Assembly: GCA_028283655.1 (NCBI GenBank)
Contig: JAPWKE010000003.1
Location: 868,001-932,000 of the forward strand
DNA from: Acidobacteriaceae bacterium
GTDB lineage: Bacteria; Acidobacteriota; Terriglobia; Terriglobales; Acidobacteriaceae
Reading direction: 5' to 3'
DNA: 64,000 nt
The notes beneath the pieces are model-generated. The model had not been told where the DNA came from. It was given only the letters and a program-made list of their open reading frames with translations, and did not search any database. Positions 35,238 through 44,200 of the stretch are shown here, one piece after another. A program made the position numbers and the translations under genes. Position 1 is the stretch's first letter, and the number at the start of each line of letters is the position of its first letter.

Positions 35238-35786
35238 ATGGCAATCACTAAAGTCGCCGTCATCGGCGCTGGAACAGCTGGCCGCGCCTTCGCTTTGCGA
35301 TGTGCGCAGGCCGGCTTTTCCGTTGTTCTCGAAGACGTCATGCCCGCGAAACTTCGCCGTGCGCAGGACGAGTACGCCGAAGTGGGCATCAGCAGCATCC
35401 GCTTCGCCCTCACGGTCGAAGACGCGGTTCAGAACGCTGATCTTGCCATTGACTTCGTCCCTGATGACCTCGAATCGAAGTTGGAAATTTTCTCGCTACT
35501 CGATCGCATGGCGCCGCCGCGCACGATACTGCTCACGCCGACCGCACAGCTCAGCATCACCGACCTTGCAAGCTGCACCTACCGTGCAGGGAACTGCGTA
35601 GGCCTCCGTGCCGAAAATGGCGATCTGCTGGGCTCGCCCGTACTCATTTTGCGCTCGCGCTTTGCAGAGGTTGAGGTGTTGCAGGATGTGCTCGCATTTG
35701 CGATCCAGCTTGGCCTCAATGCAGAACTCTCCGCAGATATAGAACAGCCGCAACTCATGAAGAATGTGCTTCGGCCGGAGCTTTAG
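35238..35786 (+). CDS. 3-hydroxyacyl-CoA dehydrogenase NAD-binding domain protein, probably non-catalytic
   Basis: A 182-residue protein made only of the NAD-binding half of a FadB/PaaH-type dehydrogenase (VAVIGAGTAGRAFALRCAQAGFSVVLEDV at residues 6-34). The ADLAIDFVPDDLESKLEIF strand-helix is conserved. The C-terminal dimerisation/catalytic domain is absent, and where the family has the catalytic His (GLHFFNP) this protein reads GLRAENG. It therefore probably binds NAD(H) without hydroxyacyl-CoA dehydrogenase activity. Neighbours (malQ, a 58-residue protein) give no functional clue. Could be a redox sensor or a decayed enzyme. Confidence 0.75.
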   Translation: MAITKVAVIGAGTAGRAFALRCAQAGFSVVLEDVMPAKLRRAQDEYAEVGISSIRFALTVEDAVQNADLAIDFVPDDLESKLEIFSLLDRMAPPRTILLTPTAQLSITDLASCTYRAGNCVGLRAENGDLLGSPVLILRSRFAEVEVLQDVLAFAIQLGLNAELSADIEQPQLMKNVLRPEL

Positions 35787-35827
35787 ACCTTTGTCGGCAC
35801 ATCAGCTTAGGCTTATGCCTGATGTAG

Positions 35828-37789
35828 CTAGTCGTTCTCTGCGGCTGGCTTGTACGGCTTCTGCGAGTACGCTCGTGCTTCGTTGATCGCGCCCTGGGTA
35901 TTGTCGTTGGTCTGAATCGCCTGGCGATACTCGTTCACCGCGCGCTCGCGCTGGCCGGTAATGTCGAAGATCTTGCCGAGGTTCACGTGGCACCAAACCT
36001 CCGTCCACTTGGGATCGCCATCCCCACGTAGAGCATCGCGGAAGCTGTTCGCCGCCGACTGGTAGTTGCGCTGCATCAGGAAGATCTCCGCCAGCCGGTA
36101 ATTCGCCAGCGACGAGCCGCGATTGTCCTTCAGCGCCTTTTGGTACTCGGCAATGGCGCCGCTCAGGTCGCCCTGTGCCACATCTTGCTGCCCGCGCAGC
36201 ACGGCAATCTTCACACTCAGGTCCGGCGAGCTCTTCAACAGCCAGTTCTCCGGGTCAATGATGATTCGCCGCGGCCTGCCGAAGGTCTCAATCGAGTACT
36301 TCGCGTCTGTGCCTGCCAGATCAACGCGACGGTCCTCCGTCTTGCCCTCGGTCTCCACGCGCAACTGCACCGGCATCGAAAACAGGTCGAGGTCCTGCGT
36401 CACGCTTCCAACTGTACGGAAGCCCTTGTTCTTGCCCAGCCGAAAGACCGAGTAGTTGTTCGTAAACTCCGGCGCTCCCGTGCCATCCAGCCACTGCGAG
36501 AAGAACGCCGTTAGCTGCAGGTTGGAGCTGTCCTCCGCCACGCGCTGTACTTGCGATGTACGTACAGGCTTATCGGTGAACTGTGTCAGCGTGTTGCGTA
36601 GAAACTTCAGGAAGACGTCATCGCCCATTTCCCAACGCAGCATGTGGAAGACCATCGCGCCCTTGTCATAGGTCGCGTCCTGAAACTGCGGCGAGAACGG
36701 GTCGCTGCGTCCCAGCGTCGTCAGCGGATCGGTGTCGTACGCCAGCGCGGCGGCGGAAGAGTCCTGCACGGCCGCCTGCAGCGCCGACTTGCCGTTCTGG
36801 TCTTCCAGATAAAGCAGCTCTGAGTAACGGCACATCCCGTTCGTGATCCACGCATCGCCCAGCGTCTGCGGCGACACCATCGAGCCCCACCACTGGTGCG
36901 CGACCATGTTCGTGGTCAGCCTCTGGCTGGCGGCGGGACGAAGCGCCACTACCTCCGGTCCCCAGTTCGACGAAACCGAGTCTGCGGGGAGTTCCACGAC
37001 CTCCAGCTTGCCTGACTCTGCAGGACCGAACGCGTTGCTTAGGAACTCAAACGCCTTCAGTGTATTGCTGCCAAGGTTCTGCGCCTTCTCCTTGTTTGCT
37101 TCCGTCGTGTAGACCTTCACGTTCGGCACACCGGGAGGTGTTACCGGAGCCAGAAACTTACCTGCCACCAGCGTTCCCGGAAAGCCCGGCTTCGTCCAGT
37201 TGAAGGTGTACTCCATGCGATCAGGCGCGTCTGCGGGTTTCCGCGAAACGAAGCCCGAGCCCACCACGCGCTCATCCTTTGGCACCGTAATGTGCGTTTC
37301 TGCGGTAAAGCGGTCGGTATAGAGGCCCGGCAGGGCGATAGGGAACCAGCGCCCCGGATAGAGCAGTACGCTGATAGGGTCTTTCACTTCCACAAACTTG
37401 ATGCCCGCCACCGGGCTGGTCGTCGCGTTCGGTGCGCCTGCATAGGTGAACGTCCACGTCACCGTGGAGCCCTTCGCCAGCGGGGTCGCCAGAGCGATGC
37501 TCACGGTTGAGTCCGCCGCGTTGCGCTGTGGTGTCAAGACCGCGTTGGAGCTATCTGTCACGCTCGTTACCTGCAGACCGTTGTTCAGCCCAAAGACAAC
37601 GGAGTTCAGGTCGTCCAGCGTCGTGAACGTGACGGCGGCGGTTGCGGTCAGACGGCCGTTGGCGGGGTCCAGGTCGGCATGAATCACGTACCCGGTCACA
37701 TCAATCTGTGCGCGAGAGGGCACAGCCGCAAAGACGCCGCTCGTCCCGGCAAACGCGAAGGTCAACAGCATGGCAAAACGCTTGATCAT
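35828..37789 (-). CDS. M1-peptidase-like protein with lost zinc site and C-terminal TPRs
   Basis: A 653-residue secreted protein: signal peptide (LLTFAFAGTSGVFA), an M1 N-terminal beta domain (about 30-210), the M1 catalytic-like domain (about 220-470) and a TPR region at the C-terminus (about 535-640). The fold region AHQWWGSMVSPQTLGDAW is unmistakable for M1. The HExxH motif, however, reads NMVAH (first His and catalytic Glu lost), and the third zinc ligand of NEG reads TNG. It cannot be a normal zinc aminopeptidase. The ATG at 37789 has GAGGA upstream. Downstream of lpxB on the same strand (69 bp). Confidence 0.85.
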   Translation of the reverse strand: MIKRFAMLLTFAFAGTSGVFAAVPSRAQIDVTGYVIHADLDPANGRLTATAAVTFTTLDDLNSVVFGLNNGLQVTSVTDSSNAVLTPQRNAADSTVSIALATPLAKGSTVTWTFTYAGAPNATTSPVAGIKFVEVKDPISVLLYPGRWFPIALPGLYTDRFTAETHITVPKDERVVGSGFVSRKPADAPDRMEYTFNWTKPGFPGTLVAGKFLAPVTPPGVPNVKVYTTEANKEKAQNLGSNTLKAFEFLSNAFGPAESGKLEVVELPADSVSSNWGPEVVALRPAASQRLTTNMVAHQWWGSMVSPQTLGDAWITNGMCRYSELLYLEDQNGKSALQAAVQDSSAAALAYDTDPLTTLGRSDPFSPQFQDATYDKGAMVFHMLRWEMGDDVFLKFLRNTLTQFTDKPVRTSQVQRVAEDSSNLQLTAFFSQWLDGTGAPEFTNNYSVFRLGKNKGFRTVGSVTQDLDLFSMPVQLRVETEGKTEDRRVDLAGTDAKYSIETFGRPRRIIIDPENWLLKSSPDLSVKIAVLRGQQDVAQGDLSGAIAEYQKALKDNRGSSLANYRLAEIFLMQRNYQSAANSFRDALRGDGDPKWTEVWCHVNLGKIFDITGQRERAVNEYRQAIQTNDNTQGAINEARAYSQKPYKPAAEND

Positions 37790-37858
37790 GAATCCTCGGA
37801 GCATGTTCCTGAGCCAACAGCCGATTTCTAGCTTAGACGCAGATGTTACGGCCACGGC

Positions 37859-39163
37859 TTACCCGCTGGCCAGTCCAAGTGCCCGGACCACTGCATCGGC
37901 GACGCGCTCGGTGGCGCTGCGGCCGGTCGTGGTCAGGCTCTGCCGCACTCCCGCCAGCCCGTGGAGCTGACGTTCGCGGGGTGCGCCTTCAACCAGCAGA
38001 GGAGCCAGCTCCTGTGCCACGCGTTGCGCCGTAAACCGCTTCTGCAATAGCTCGGGTACCAGTCGGTAACCCGCGATCAGGTTCGCCATTGCGACTGGCA
38101 GGTTACCCACTTCGTCCAGCGGCGTCCGCATCTCGGCGGGGTACTCCACCAACTGCTTCGCCAGGGCAAACGTTAGCGACGACACCTTGTAGACCACCAC
38201 GAACGGGTTGCCAACCAGAGCTGCCAAAACTGTCGCCGTGCCGCTGGCGACGACGGAGGCCCGCGCATGGGTCATCGCTTCGCGAGCATCCGGAACCAGC
38301 GTCAGTCGTACGGCCGCAGCCTCCGGCCCGAAGTACCGCAGGTGCTCGCGGTTCAACTCGGTGATGTACGCGCGCAGGTCATCGGGCCTGATCGTCGAAG
38401 CTACGGGTAGCAGGAACTCGAACTGCGTCGCCGCTGCAGGTTGCGACGGCGTGTGCAGATCGTTGCCCGTAAACGTCGTACCGGAAGCCGCCGCGGCGAT
38501 GAAGTCGCTCATGGCCAGCTCATGCAGCGCAGGCAGATTGGCACGAATCTCTTTCCACCGCGACCCTGGCAGAAGCGCAATCCACATCTTTTCGGGATCC
38601 AGCCCGAACCGCTCGGCGTACTCCTCGCGCGTGCTGGTCACAGGTGGCAGCTCCGTGAGCGGATGCCCTACGAACTCCGCTTCTACGCCTCGCGCGCGAT
38701 AGAACGTCTCCTCAAAGGGAAAGATCACCATCATCCGCGAGACGCGTTCCTGCACCCAGCGCAGCCGTCCGCGCTTCCAGGCCCAGAGCTGGGGGCTGAC
38801 GAACCAGATCACCGGAACGCCCACGCGGTGCAGGTGCTTCGCCAGCCGGAAGTTTACGTCCGGGAAGTCGATCAGCACGGCGACGTCCGGTTTCTGCTCG
38901 CGGATATGCCGCACCAGCTTCCGATAGCTCGCGTAGATGTGCGGAATATGCCGCAGAATCTCCGTCACGCCCATCACGGCGACGTCTTCCGCGCGGACGA
39001 TGCGCTGCTGGCCCGCGGCTTCCATCTGCGCGCCGCCCAGCCCGCTGAACGACACTGCAGGCATCCGCTGTGCCAGTTCACGGAGTATCGCAGCGCCATA
39101 GGCGTCGCCCGAGGCCTCTCCGGCGGAAATAAAGATGCGCGGTGCTTGCTTGCTCAAAGACAT
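37859..39163 (-). CDS. lpxB: Lipid-A-disaccharide synthase
   Basis: Joins UDP-diacylglucosamine and lipid X to form the lipid A disaccharide at the inner face of the inner membrane (GT19). The 434-residue protein has IFISAGEASGDAYGAAIL at the N-terminus, VSFSGLGGAQME, VLIDFPDVNFRLAKHLHRVGVPVIWFVSPQLWAW (in part), FPFEETFYRARGVEAEFVGHPL, and the C-terminal ASGTATVLAAL acceptor loop. The central region is longer than in E. coli (an extra stretch near 225-270). ATG at 39163; it is 40 bp from the divergent rlmN. Proof of an LPS-bearing envelope. Confidence 0.95.
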   Translation of the reverse strand: MSLSKQAPRIFISAGEASGDAYGAAILRELAQRMPAVSFSGLGGAQMEAAGQQRIVRAEDVAVMGVTEILRHIPHIYASYRKLVRHIREQKPDVAVLIDFPDVNFRLAKHLHRVGVPVIWFVSPQLWAWKRGRLRWVQERVSRMMVIFPFEETFYRARGVEAEFVGHPLTELPPVTSTREEYAERFGLDPEKMWIALLPGSRWKEIRANLPALHELAMSDFIAAAASGTTFTGNDLHTPSQPAAATQFEFLLPVASTIRPDDLRAYITELNREHLRYFGPEAAAVRLTLVPDAREAMTHARASVVASGTATVLAALVGNPFVVVYKVSSLTFALAKQLVEYPAEMRTPLDEVGNLPVAMANLIAGYRLVPELLQKRFTAQRVAQELAPLLVEGAPRERQLHGLAGVRQSLTTTGRSATERVADAVVRALGLASG

Positions 39164-39203
39164 TCTTGTCGAGGTTAGCAGCCGAGACGATATCCTAGAA
39201 AGG

Positions 39204-40445
39204 ATGGAATCGCGCGCACTCTTCGGTATGAACCTCAACGAGCTCACAGAGCTCTTTTCCGCGATGGGCGAAAAGCCTTATCGCGCCAAACAGACGTTTG
39301 AGGCCCTCTACAAGCAGCGCGTCGCTTCCGTGGAAGACATCACCACGCTCTCGCAGTCTCTGCGCGACCGTCTGATCCACGACGACTGCAGCATCGGCCT
39401 GCCCGAGATCGTCCAGACAGCCAAGTCTGTTGACGGCACCGAGCGTTACCTGGTGCGCATGGCCGACGGAGAAACCGTCGAGACCGTCTGGATGCCGGAC
39501 GGTGACGGCGGCGAACGCGGTGACGGCTCCGAGGCCGCCGACGAAGAGCAGGGCGAGCTTGTCTCCGCCGAAGAGGCCGTTGCTGCCGACGCTCCCAAGG
39601 GCTTCTGGGATAAGCGCGCGACGGGCGGTCGTCCTATTTCGAGCTTTGGGACGCTCGCGGCCAATGGCTTCCGCCGCGCGACGATCTGCATCTCGTCGCA
39701 AGTTGGCTGCGCGGTGAACTGCCAGTTCTGCCTGACGGCCAAGCTTGGCATCAAGCGCAACCTGACTGCGGGCGAGATCGCCGGGCAGGTTGCTGCCGTG
39801 CTCAACCGCCACCAGATCCAGATGGGGAAGGACCGCATCAACCTCGTTTTCATGGGGATGGGCGAGCCCTTCCTGAACTACGACCACTTCATCCGCAGCG
39901 TGCAGTTGCTGGCCGGTGGCATCGGTATCCCGGAGTCGCGTATGACTGTCTCGACCTCCGGCATTCTGCCGGGCATCGAACGCTTCGCCCAGGAGCCTAC
40001 GCGGCCCAAGCTTGCACTCTCGCTCAATGCCTCGAACGACAAGGTTCGCGAAGAAGTCATGCCGATCACACGCAAGTGGAACATCGCGCAGCTTCTCGAG
40101 GCCGTGCAGAAGATTCCGCTCAAGACCCGCGAGTGGGTCACCTTCGAGTACGTCTTACTCGGCGGCATCAATGATCAGCCAGATCACGCGCGCGAAGTGC
40201 TGGCGCTGCTTGAAGGGATTCGTTCGAAGGTGAACCTGATCGTATGGAACCCCGGTCCTGGCATCGCGTACACGCAGCCCAAGCCTGCCGACGTGGCCAT
40301 CTTCCAGAAGATGCTCATCGACGGCGGCATCGCGACGTATATTCGCCGTCCGCGCGGGCGCGATATTTACGCTGCTTGTGGACAGCTCAAGCGGACGCTC
40401 TCCGAAGATCGCCCACAGCTTGTAGAAATCAGCGCGGCCAGCTAA
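39204..40445 (+). CDS. rlmN: Dual-specificity 23S rRNA/tRNA adenine-C2 methyltransferase (radical SAM)
   Basis: Methylates A2503 of 23S rRNA and A37 of some tRNAs. A 413-residue radical SAM enzyme: N-terminal helical domain (MGEKPYRAKQTFEALYKQRV), the iron-sulphur motif CAVNCQFC, LVFMGMGEPFLNYD, SLNASND, and the second active Cys near the C-terminus in YAACGQLK. Between ETVWMPD and RRATICIS there is an insert of about 55 residues (98-154), acidic in its first half, which E. coli RlmN lacks. The ATG at 39204 is preceded by AGAAAGG; longer frames overlap the divergent lpxB. Confidence 0.94.
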   Translation: MESRALFGMNLNELTELFSAMGEKPYRAKQTFEALYKQRVASVEDITTLSQSLRDRLIHDDCSIGLPEIVQTAKSVDGTERYLVRMADGETVETVWMPDGDGGERGDGSEAADEEQGELVSAEEAVAADAPKGFWDKRATGGRPISSFGTLAANGFRRATICISSQVGCAVNCQFCLTAKLGIKRNLTAGEIAGQVAAVLNRHQIQMGKDRINLVFMGMGEPFLNYDHFIRSVQLLAGGIGIPESRMTVSTSGILPGIERFAQEPTRPKLALSLNASNDKVREEVMPITRKWNIAQLLEAVQKIPLKTREWVTFEYVLLGGINDQPDHAREVLALLEGIRSKVNLIVWNPGPGIAYTQPKPADVAIFQKMLIDGGIATYIRRPRGRDIYAACGQLKRTLSEDRPQLVEISAAS

Positions 40446-40473
40446 AGCGTTCGCATAGACTCGAGAGCAAATC

Positions 40474-41766
40474 ATGAAGCTCGTGTTTGCTCTCGCTCTC
40501 TTCAGTGCTGTGCCGCTGTATGCACAGCGTGAGATTCCCTCCGTCATCACTACCGATGAGGCGCAGCCGACTGCACGCGTCACCGACGCTGTTCACCCGA
40601 AGCAGCACCCGGACAAGATTCTGCTGGGGCCGTGGCAGATGCGGCACTTCTACGCCCTCGAAGGTATACACAATCAGGGCGAAGGGCAGACGATCGCGAT
40701 CATCGGGGCGCACCACAACCCGGTTATCGAGCACGACCTGCAGGTCTTTTCGTCGCGCTTCGGTCTGCTGCCGTGCACCTTCAAGAACAAGTGCCTGGAA
40801 CAGGTTGCCGTCTCCGGCGCTGGTCCGTCAGGTTGGACGCCTACGCTTGGCCGTCCTGTCAACGACGATGGCAAGCCGCACGGCTACGGCGAAGAGGAGA
40901 TGGACATGGAGTGGGCGCATGCCATGGCTCCTGCCGCTCACCTGATGCTGGTAGAAGGCCCCAGCGGCTCGTGGCCGGACTACGTGCGCTGCGTGCAGGC
41001 TGCCGTCGAGCATGGAGCCACTGTCGTCTCACTCTCGCTGGCCGAACCCGAGCGCGAAGACCACAAGGGCGCTTACCTGAGCAATAACAAGTACTTCACC
41101 GACCGCCGTGCGGTCTACGTGGCCTCGGGAGGCGATCACGCGCACACGGCCCGCTGGCCTGCTTCTTCGCCAGACGTTGTCGGCATTGGCGGAACGACGA
41201 TCACCACTAACGCCGCGGGCGAGCGTCTGGGAGAGATCGCGTGGACGAAGAAGTCCGACAAGGAGCACGCGACGGGGACAGGCGGCGGAACGTCCATTGC
41301 CGTGCCCGAACCGCAGGCGCAAATCGCGTTTGGCCTGCCGGGCAACGCGCAGCACATGCGTGGAACGCCGGACGTAAGCCTCTACGCTACGGGCAAGATC
41401 GGGATTGCGGTCTACAACTCCAATACCAACCCCGAGTCTCATGAAGCTCCGCTGTGGCACCAGAGCGGAGGTACGAGCGCAGGAGCGCCGATGTGGGCTG
41501 GCCTGCTTGCGACGATCAACTCCATGCGCCTGCAGGCAGGGAAGAAGCCGCTCTCGCAGTTCGACGGAGGCTCGTTCGGCACAGGAACGCTCGCCGCGAT
41601 CTATACCGTTGGCAAGCAGCACCCGGAGGCGTTCCTCGACATCACCGAAGGCACGAACGGCGATTGTGGTGACGAGTGCAAGGCTGGTCCTGGCTATGAC
41701 TACCTGACAGGCCTTGGCTCGCCGAACGGCAAGGTGTTCGTGGATGCGATGGTGGCGCTGCCGTAG
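40474..41766 (+). CDS. Secreted S53 (sedolisin-type) serine peptidase without pro-domain
   Basis: A 430-residue exported peptidase. Signal peptide MKLVFALALFSAVPLYA, then directly the S53 catalytic domain. The Glu/Asp pair is in EEEMDMEWAHAMAPAAHL, the oxyanion Asp in VASGGDHAH, the nucleophile Ser in SGGTSAGAPMWAG, and the C-terminal calcium-site region in ITEGTNG...YDYLTGLGSPNG. Sedolisins act at acid pH, which suits an acid-soil bacterium. The usual pro-kumamolisin domain of about 180 residues is missing; only about 40 residues precede the domain. Start ATG at 40474 follows GAGAGCAAATC. Confidence 0.88.
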   Translation: MKLVFALALFSAVPLYAQREIPSVITTDEAQPTARVTDAVHPKQHPDKILLGPWQMRHFYALEGIHNQGEGQTIAIIGAHHNPVIEHDLQVFSSRFGLLPCTFKNKCLEQVAVSGAGPSGWTPTLGRPVNDDGKPHGYGEEEMDMEWAHAMAPAAHLMLVEGPSGSWPDYVRCVQAAVEHGATVVSLSLAEPEREDHKGAYLSNNKYFTDRRAVYVASGGDHAHTARWPASSPDVVGIGGTTITTNAAGERLGEIAWTKKSDKEHATGTGGGTSIAVPEPQAQIAFGLPGNAQHMRGTPDVSLYATGKIGIAVYNSNTNPESHEAPLWHQSGGTSAGAPMWAGLLATINSMRLQAGKKPLSQFDGGSFGTGTLAAIYTVGKQHPEAFLDITEGTNGDCGDECKAGPGYDYLTGLGSPNGKVFVDAMVALP

Positions 41767-41831
41767 CCCCGCTGGTTGTCTTACGGCCCTGGGCTAAAGC
41801 AGCTCTTCTAAAAGGGGGGAGCCGGGCAGGG

Positions 41832-42437
41832 TTACGGCAAAGGAGCGCGGAGACGGCGTTCCAGCGTGTCCTTCGTCTCGGGCCACTCTTCGCGGATGAT
41901 CGAGAACCACGCAGAGTCACGGTAGCTCCCGTCGGGCATGATCATGTGGCGGCGGAAGGTGCCTTCATACTTTGCGCCGAGCCCCTTGATCGCAGCCTGC
42001 GAGCGCAGGTTCGCGGCGTGGGCCTTCAGGGCGATGCGCTCGAGGCCGAGCGTCTCGAAGCCGTAGCGGAGTTGCAGGTATTTGGCCTCGGCGTTCACCT
42101 TCGTTCCGCGCAGTTCGGGAATGATCCAGCTATTGCCGATCTCGACGTTGCGGTCCTTGAGGTTGACGTCCATGAAGCGTGTGCCGCCTGCGAGGGTCTC
42201 GCTGCCGTCGGCGTTCTTCGCGTAGGTTACCCAGACCATCATCTTGCCCAGCCTCTCCTGCTCCCAGCCGTGCTCGGCCCAGTGCTCGAGATCGGCGCGT
42301 GTGAGCAGTGGCGCGACCATGAACTTCCACGTCTGCTCGTCGAGCGCGATGCGCTCAAGCTGGTCGAGATGGTGAGGCCGCAAAGGCTCGAGGCGAACGT
42401 GCTGGCCTTCCAGGATGGGTGTCTCGGGTGTCGACAT
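41832..42437 (-). CDS. GNAT N-acetyltransferase (RimJ/RimL-like)
   Basis: A 201-residue acetyl-CoA dependent acyltransferase. The opening LEGQHVRLEPLRPHHLDQLERIA, the central IGNSWIIPELRGTKVNAEAKYLQLRYGFETLGLERIALKAHAANLRSQAAIKGLG (in part) and the closing SAWFSIIREEWP are those of the RimJ/RimL branch. Substrate unknown. It lies 13 bp after yvcK on the same strand, so probably co-transcribed. Confidence 0.88.
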   Translation of the reverse strand: MSTPETPILEGQHVRLEPLRPHHLDQLERIALDEQTWKFMVAPLLTRADLEHWAEHGWEQERLGKMMVWVTYAKNADGSETLAGGTRFMDVNLKDRNVEIGNSWIIPELRGTKVNAEAKYLQLRYGFETLGLERIALKAHAANLRSQAAIKGLGAKYEGTFRRHMIMPDGSYRDSAWFSIIREEWPETKDTLERRLRAPLP

Positions 42438-42450
42438 ACTGACCTACAGC

Positions 42451-43488
42451 TTAGCGCAAGGAGCTGCGCGATTGTGCGAGCGCCAGAACGCGCTCCGCAA
42501 CGTTGTCGTAGTTGTGGCGAAGAACCTCGGCCTCGTGGACGAAGCTGCCGACGATGGGCTCTACACCGAGCGCGCGGACGCGTTCGAGGTCGGCTTCGAT
42601 CGGAGTCTGGCCTTCGCGGGCGTACTGCTCGCGGGTTGCTGGCAGGATGGGCGCGGTGTTGATGAGGGCGTAGTCGAAGATCCGCGCGTGTGCGTGGTTG
42701 AAGATCTTCTCGATGTGTTCGGCGGCGGAGAGGCCGAGCGACTCGTTGGCCTGCGTCATGAGGTTGCAGATGTAGACGCGGGTGGCGGAAGCGCTGCTGA
42801 GCGCTTCCGGGATGCCCTGCACGAGCAGATTGGTGATGAGCGAGGTATAGAGCGAGCCCGGGCCGATGGTGATGAGGTCGGCGGCGGCGATGGCTTCCAG
42901 TGCCTCGGGCATCGGGGCGGCGTCGATCGGATCGAGCTTCAACTCGACGATCGAACGCTTCGACTTTGTGATGTTCGTCTCGCCGCGGACGATGGAGCCG
43001 TCGTCCATCTCTGCGCTGAGCGTTGCATTCACGGTCGTGGACGGGTAAATGCGGCCGCGGGTGGCGAGGATCTGGGAGCTGGTCTGTACGGCCTGAGCGA
43101 AGTCGCCGGAAATTTCGGTGAGGGCGGCGAGGAAGAGGTTCCCGAAGCTGTGTCCCTGCAGGTCTCCATGCGAGAAGCGATGCTGGAAGAGCCGCGAGAG
43201 CAGGTGCTCGTCTTCGCTGAGGGCGACGAGGCAGTTGCGGACGTCGCCGGGTGGCAGCATCTTGAGCTCTTCACGGAGGCGGCCGGAAGAACCACCGTCG
43301 TCAGTGACAGTGACGATCGCGGAGAGGTCGTGGATGGCGCAGGCGGATTCCTTGCAACGGGAGTCAGCCGGGAACGGCGATCCGGGAGGAGGGGGGACGA
43401 AGCGTTTGAGGCCACGCAGCAGTGTCGAAAGTCCGGTTCCTCCGCCGATGGCGACTACGCGGAGAGCTTGCTGGGAGGATGCCTGCAT
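42451..43488 (-). CDS. yvcK: YvcK/CofD-family gluconeogenesis factor
   Basis: A 345-residue cytoplasmic protein of the CofD/YvcK family that binds UDP-sugars and links cell-wall synthesis to carbon state in Gram-positive models. Nucleotide-binding start VVAIGGGTGLSTLLRGLKRF, then IVTVTDDGGSSGRLREEL and GDVRNCLVAL, GNLFLAAL, and LITIGPGSLYTSLITNLLVQGI. Unlike CofD there is no neighbouring F420 biosynthesis gene. ATG at 43488 chosen because it begins the conserved strand; the upstream frame is non-conserved. First gene of a two-gene unit with the GNAT gene. Confidence 0.9.
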   Translation of the reverse strand: MQASSQQALRVVAIGGGTGLSTLLRGLKRFVPPPPGSPFPADSRCKESACAIHDLSAIVTVTDDGGSSGRLREELKMLPPGDVRNCLVALSEDEHLLSRLFQHRFSHGDLQGHSFGNLFLAALTEISGDFAQAVQTSSQILATRGRIYPSTTVNATLSAEMDDGSIVRGETNITKSKRSIVELKLDPIDAAPMPEALEAIAAADLITIGPGSLYTSLITNLLVQGIPEALSSASATRVYICNLMTQANESLGLSAAEHIEKIFNHAHARIFDYALINTAPILPATREQYAREGQTPIEADLERVRALGVEPIVGSFVHEAEVLRHNYDNVAERVLALAQSRSSLR

Positions 43489-43557
43489 CGTGCTCCAGTG
43501 TAAGGCAACGGGGCGCTGTGAGGTGTCGTGCCGAGCGTAAAGTGTAGAGCGCAAAGG

Positions 43558-43587
43558 CGACACCCTCGCCACAAGGCGAGGGTGTCG
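43558..43587 (-). terminator. Terminator of the TPR gene
   Basis: A 13-bp perfect stem (CGACACCCTCGCC and complement) with a 4-nt loop, just after the TPR-gene stop on the minus strand and before yvcK. Followed by CCTTTGC, a weak T-run. Confidence 0.75.
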
Positions 43588-43609
43588 GAGGTCGTGAGCC
43601 TGGTTGAGG

Positions 43610-44200
43610 CTACGCTTCCGGGTAGAGCAACTCGGTGAAGCGAGGATCGTCGGCAACGGAGTCGAAGTCCGAGTCCGAACGGGCCTGGAAGCGGTTCTGC
43701 GCGTTCAGGCGGATCGCCTCGGTGAGATGCTCGATGCATTTAGAGCTGTCGCCGGTCATCGACGAGAGCAGCGCCAGGCCGTAGAAGGCGTAGTCGGCTT
43801 CCTTGTCCTTGAGCAGAATTTCGTTGAAGTGCTCGCGGGCGTCCTCGTAGTGGCCTTCGTTCAGCAGTGAGATGGCGTAGTCGTACCGCTCTTCATGGCT
43901 CTTGAACTCGGTCGTGCCCTTGGTGATCTGCGCGACGCAGGCCGCGATGTACATGCGGATGCGATCGGCGAGGTCGTTCGGAGCTTCGGTGAGCATCTCG
44001 GTGAAGGCTGCTTGCGCCTTGTCGTACTTCCCGGACTGCATCAGCTTGAGGGCGCTCTCGTAGAGAGCAAGCACGCTCTTGCGGGCAGCGTCCTCCGGCA
44101 GCGTGCCAGCCAGTGTTTTGGCCGTGCGCTTGGGCTTGGTGGAAGCATCGACTTTGGGAGAAACGACGGACTTGGAGGCAGTGCTGGACTTTGTGGCCAT
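43610..44200 (-). CDS. TPR-repeat protein
   Basis: A 196-residue soluble protein. A Lys/Ser/Thr-rich N-terminal tail (about 1-35) is followed by about three tetratricopeptide repeats (ALYESALKLMQSGKYDKAQAAFTEMLTEAPND, in part; YDYAISLLNEGHYEDAREHFNEIL; ADYAFYGLALL). The C-terminus ends RFQARSDSDFDSVADDPRFTELLYP, a closing string common in TPR proteins. No signal peptide, so cytoplasmic scaffold. Partner unknown. ATG at 44200 is chosen over a longer frame because the extension is of low complexity. Confidence 0.82.
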   Translation of the reverse strand: MATKSSTASKSVVSPKVDASTKPKRTAKTLAGTLPEDAARKSVLALYESALKLMQSGKYDKAQAAFTEMLTEAPNDLADRIRMYIAACVAQITKGTTEFKSHEERYDYAISLLNEGHYEDAREHFNEILLKDKEADYAFYGLALLSSMTGDSSKCIEHLTEAIRLNAQNRFQARSDSDFDSVADDPRFTELLYPEA

